NCBI RefSeq assembly: GCF_000002985.6
Contig: NC_003281.10
Span: forward strand, 3,534,001 to 3,598,000
DNA from: Caenorhabditis elegans
Taxonomy: Eukaryota; Nematoda; Chromadorea; Rhabditida; Rhabditidae
Direction: 5' to 3'
DNA: 64,000 nucleotides
A model generated the notes under the pieces. It had not been told where the DNA came from. It ran no database searches and was given only the letters and a program-made list of their open reading frames with translations. Shown here one piece after another: positions 60,956-64,000 of this stretch. The position numbers were made by a program, and so were the translations under genes. Positions within the stretch are counted from its first letter, which is position 1. Each line of letters starts with the position of its first letter.

Positions 60956-62987
60956 AGATTAGTGCCCAAAGCGGCATGTAAATTACTTTGCCCATCAAAA
61001 AATCTTACTTCTTTTGTTCAGCAATTTTCCACATAACTGACCAATTTGGTGGTCATTTCAAAAATCGTTCTAAAATCTACTAATAGGTTCTTTTCCATTT
61101 GATTTACAAGTCTTTTTCTCCTTATCACTTCCGTCTCCACTTTCTCACTTTTGTCTGTGTCGTTCTTCTGATAAGTTCATACACATACACTGAACAATTT
61201 CTTGCGCAATCAGTCTATAATCGAATGCGCCGTCGGAGAACAGCTAGAACGAGGTGAGGCGCCTAATCAAAAGCTTGTTTGGTTCCTTAACATGTGTAGA
61301 ATTTATTTACCTCGTGTTACCCTTGCTGCTCAACTTTTACACCAAAGATGGGTGGCTTTATTACAGTTGAAACATTTGGAAAAATGCTTCCAAATTACCT
61401 GAAAGTTGTCGAATTATCGAGCTTTGTTTTTCGGCAATCTGGAATTTTCAGACCATTTTTTTTTGCATTTTAACATATTTTTCAACTGAAATGAATGTTA
61501 TTCTCAGATAAGCAAAATGATTTTCTATATTTTGGCATTAATTTTAAATGAAACATTTTGGAACAACATGGTGCAATGTGATATTTTTTAGAGTTAACAA
61601 ATTTTTTGAAAAATCATCAACGCGAATGGCTAGAAATTAGTAAGTCGGATTTTAAGTTTTTGCACAGTACCCCAGTGTTTACAAAATTTTCAGGCATATG
61701 TCCGATGCACCATGTCTTACACAAAATTTTTTAGTGTCACAAAACTCTCGGGGCCTCGTTTTTCGGAATTCCTGTGTTACGTGGCCTAAGAATTAAACTG
61801 AAAAATATCGGCCAACGATATTTCTTTAGTTTTTTTACGACAGTTTTTGTACAGCTTGCCAAAAATGATCTTATAAGGGTGTTTTATTTGTTTTGCGAGT
61901 ACGATTCTCAATAAAATGCTCCGGACTCCTTGGCCACGTAGTAATCACCAAGCTGTGAAAGGACATGGTGCATCATAACCATTTATAGCACGAAAGATCC
62001 CAGATTTGTACTCTTTGTACTATGAAAACTGCTGTATATAGCTGTGTGAGAGTGCCCTCTCCTCGAATGGGTGGTCTCCAAATACATAAAATACACAGAC
62101 AGACACATATCGGGAGACACATAAATGCTTGTTTGTCCCCCACCGTCTTCTTATTCTTCGTATTCTCACCCTGTGTCCGCCACCACAAATATGGCAACAA
62201 ATCGTTTTTTTTTTGCAATCGAAATATATGAAAGGAGAATAATGACCACCGCCTCCACCGCGAGGCAACTCTCTCTCTTCCGTGCCTGATCCGGGAGCTG
62301 CGGTGAGATATCAAAATGAGAAATCGACGGTTTATTTATCTTAAGCTGTCATTATCAACATTTTTGCTTTCCTCTCACCCCCCACCCAATCCCTGTCATA
62401 TCACATTTTCTTTTGCTCCTCGTGAACCGGAAACACTTAGATCCCACCGCCGCGGCCAACTTCTTCATTTTTGTCTCGGTGCCCTTTTACTGAAATTTTC
62501 TCCTGTATGTCTCTACTTACTTTTGTTTTCATACATTTTCTTCTGCCTCGAAACCAGTTTGCATACCTCATATGTCACAAGACAAATGAGGTAGCGCCAA
62601 TCATTGTAGGATCAAATTTTTTCTGGAAATTTTTTTTGTTTTGAAGTTTTGAGATACTTCATTTGCTAGCTCTGCTCTGAGACGTGTTGCATTTAACATT
62701 AGCAGAGCGTTTTACCGGCTCGATGCACCATGTCTTTAGTGAGTTGTTTTCCTGTGCTCGGATCTATTTCTTTGAAGCTGTTCTAACATTTTCAGCGAAA
62801 AATAATGTCTGAAAAACCCAGAATTATCGAAAGCCTGAAAGGCTGAGAAGGCATTTTTTGAAATTGTACAAGTTGTACAGCGCTTTTGCTCGTAAATTTT
62901 GAGGAATGGTACACTTTTTGGCGAGAATACTCGGCATTTGACTCTAGTCTTTTGCACAAGTTTCACCCAAAAAAAATTATCTTGAAT

Positions 62988-63225
62988 CAAAAGTTGAGTA
63001 AACTTGGGCAAGAGTTGGCCAAGACTTTGGCAAAACTTGAATTCAGGCTGCACCAAAGTTTAACCCAAGTTTCACCAAACACTTGCCAAACTTTGGTCCA
63101 AACTTTTCTTGTTTTGTTTCCAACCTGCCTGAATCCAAGTTTTTCCAAAGTCTTGCCCAACTTCCGACCAAGTTTAGCCAACTTCTCATCCAAGTTATAA
63201 TTTTTTGAGCCAAACTTGGGTGAGA
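62988..63225. repeat. Imperfect foldback of AACTTGG/CCAAGTT words
   Basis: The left arm has AGTAAACTTGGGCAAGAGTT, GGCCAAGACTTTGGCAAAAC and TTGAATTCAGGCTG. The right arm mirrors this with CTGCCTGAATCCAAGTTTTT, CCAAAGTCTTGCCCAACTTC and CAAGTT. The open frames on both strands come from the repeat. Confidence 0.75.
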
Positions 63226-64000
63226 AGCTAGAGCCAAATACCGAATATCTTATATAATACGTTACTTGGAAATTTCAATGATTCAGGCAGCATTTTTGAC
63301 ATCTTATATCTTTGAAAATATTACGTTGTTACAAAAGTAACGGAAACAATTTTGCGCGTAATATATATACTATAGTGCAGGGCATCTTGTGGTAATGGAA
63401 TTTTGTGTGGTGCGCTTCAATTTTATGGTGCATCTGATCCATGACCTCACTAGTTAGACTTTTTCAAATTTTATTAATTTGAAACGAGTAAGTACCTTGA
63501 GTCATCACGTCATTACAATTACTATTATCTTCCTATTGGTTCAATTACGCGCAATTTTTCAATTCTACAAAAACCGGTTACTGTAGAATGGCTTGCTCAT
63601 TCAAAAAAAAAAATATTTACCTAGTTGACCATTTCTATTGTGCCACCAGTCATTTCTAGTGTGAGTCACGATTAGGCGCTCCCTTTTTGGGAATTTTTTT
63701 TGATTTTGATTTGATTTGAAATTGGTTAGTTTTCTCGGCAGCCTACCGTTTTCTTTTTGCATTTTAGCAGGAATTTTGATGCTTTGTGTTTCATTTTTTT
63801 GAAAATTTTTTAGTTAGGCATGCACGTGAAGCCTGGCAGACGTTTTTGTGCCTAGGTTCATTGCGCTCAACTTTCAGTTTTCTGACATAGTACTAGTAGT
63901 AATTAGAAACTGCAGAAAAGTAGGTTTTTACCCTCTGAGATGCTTAATGTTGTCAGGTTGGCCGCCTGTACCGTACCTACCATTTTCGGCTTTTCCCCCT

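Larger units (their letters stand above)
60593..64000. other. Start of a large ptp-1 intron; no further exon seen
   Basis: The donor AG|GTAATT at 60592 opens at least 3.4 kb in which I find no acceptor giving a frame-compatible exon. An acceptor at 61211 followed by a basic stretch would produce an immediate stop at the required phase. The region holds inverted CCAATCAGCG repeats (60700-60955), GACGCGCAA/CACCATG words (61555-61735) and a foldback at 62988-63225. Confidence 0.5.

Noticed and set aside
61202-61256. Possible next ptp-1 exon after CAATCAG
   Set aside because: At the phase left by the preceding exon the sequence reads AGT CTA TAA, an immediate stop.

Overview
The window reads as nematode genomic DNA. 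It is about 65% AT, with short introns ending in TTTCAG, spliced-leader-type acceptors just before several start codons, TTAGGC telomere-like repeats and many small foldback repeats. A benzimidazole-type beta-tubulin, an NR4A nuclear receptor and a FERM-domain protein followed by an FA segment, in that order, match my memory of ben-1, nhr-6 and ptp-1 on Caenorhabditis elegans chromosome III. No database was searched. Almost all genes are split by introns, so exon structures were rebuilt by hand from splice sites, reading phase and protein family similarity.

Left part (1-23 kb). On the minus strand lie a four-exon CFAP20/BUG22 homologue (791-3469) and the five-exon beta-tubulin ben-1 (4326-7593). 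A decayed mariner transposon (9893-11144) follows, with 31-bp inverted ends and TA duplications. Next come a three-exon 112-residue basic/Ser-rich protein on the minus strand (11763-12415), a three-exon 88-residue protein on the plus strand (14346-14945), a two-exon secreted six-cysteine peptide on the minus strand (15558-15838) and an eight-exon intact seven-membrane-segment chemoreceptor of Sre/Sra type on the plus strand (19649-22627).

Middle (22.6-39.7 kb). I see no convincing gene in these 17 kb. The stretch holds dispersed repeats, an interstitial telomeric array, a 90-bp CT microsatellite, two tRNA-like relics and several promoter-like patches. It is probably the upstream regulatory region of nhr-6.

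Right part (39.7-64 kb). nhr-6 (39699-44390, plus) has twelve coding exons and two apparent promoters. It converges on a minus-strand gene for a secreted 16-cysteine protein (44882-47693). After about 9 kb of repeat-rich intergenic DNA, ptp-1 begins at 56770 (plus). Its FERM and FA exons are present, but the expected PDZ and phosphatase exons must lie beyond the right edge.

The genes look like independent transcription units rather than an operon: strands alternate and gaps are long. Much of the remaining DNA consists of a few dispersed families: foldback elements, GCCG-rich short repeats, TGCCTACC-type repeats and repeats containing GACGCGCAA.
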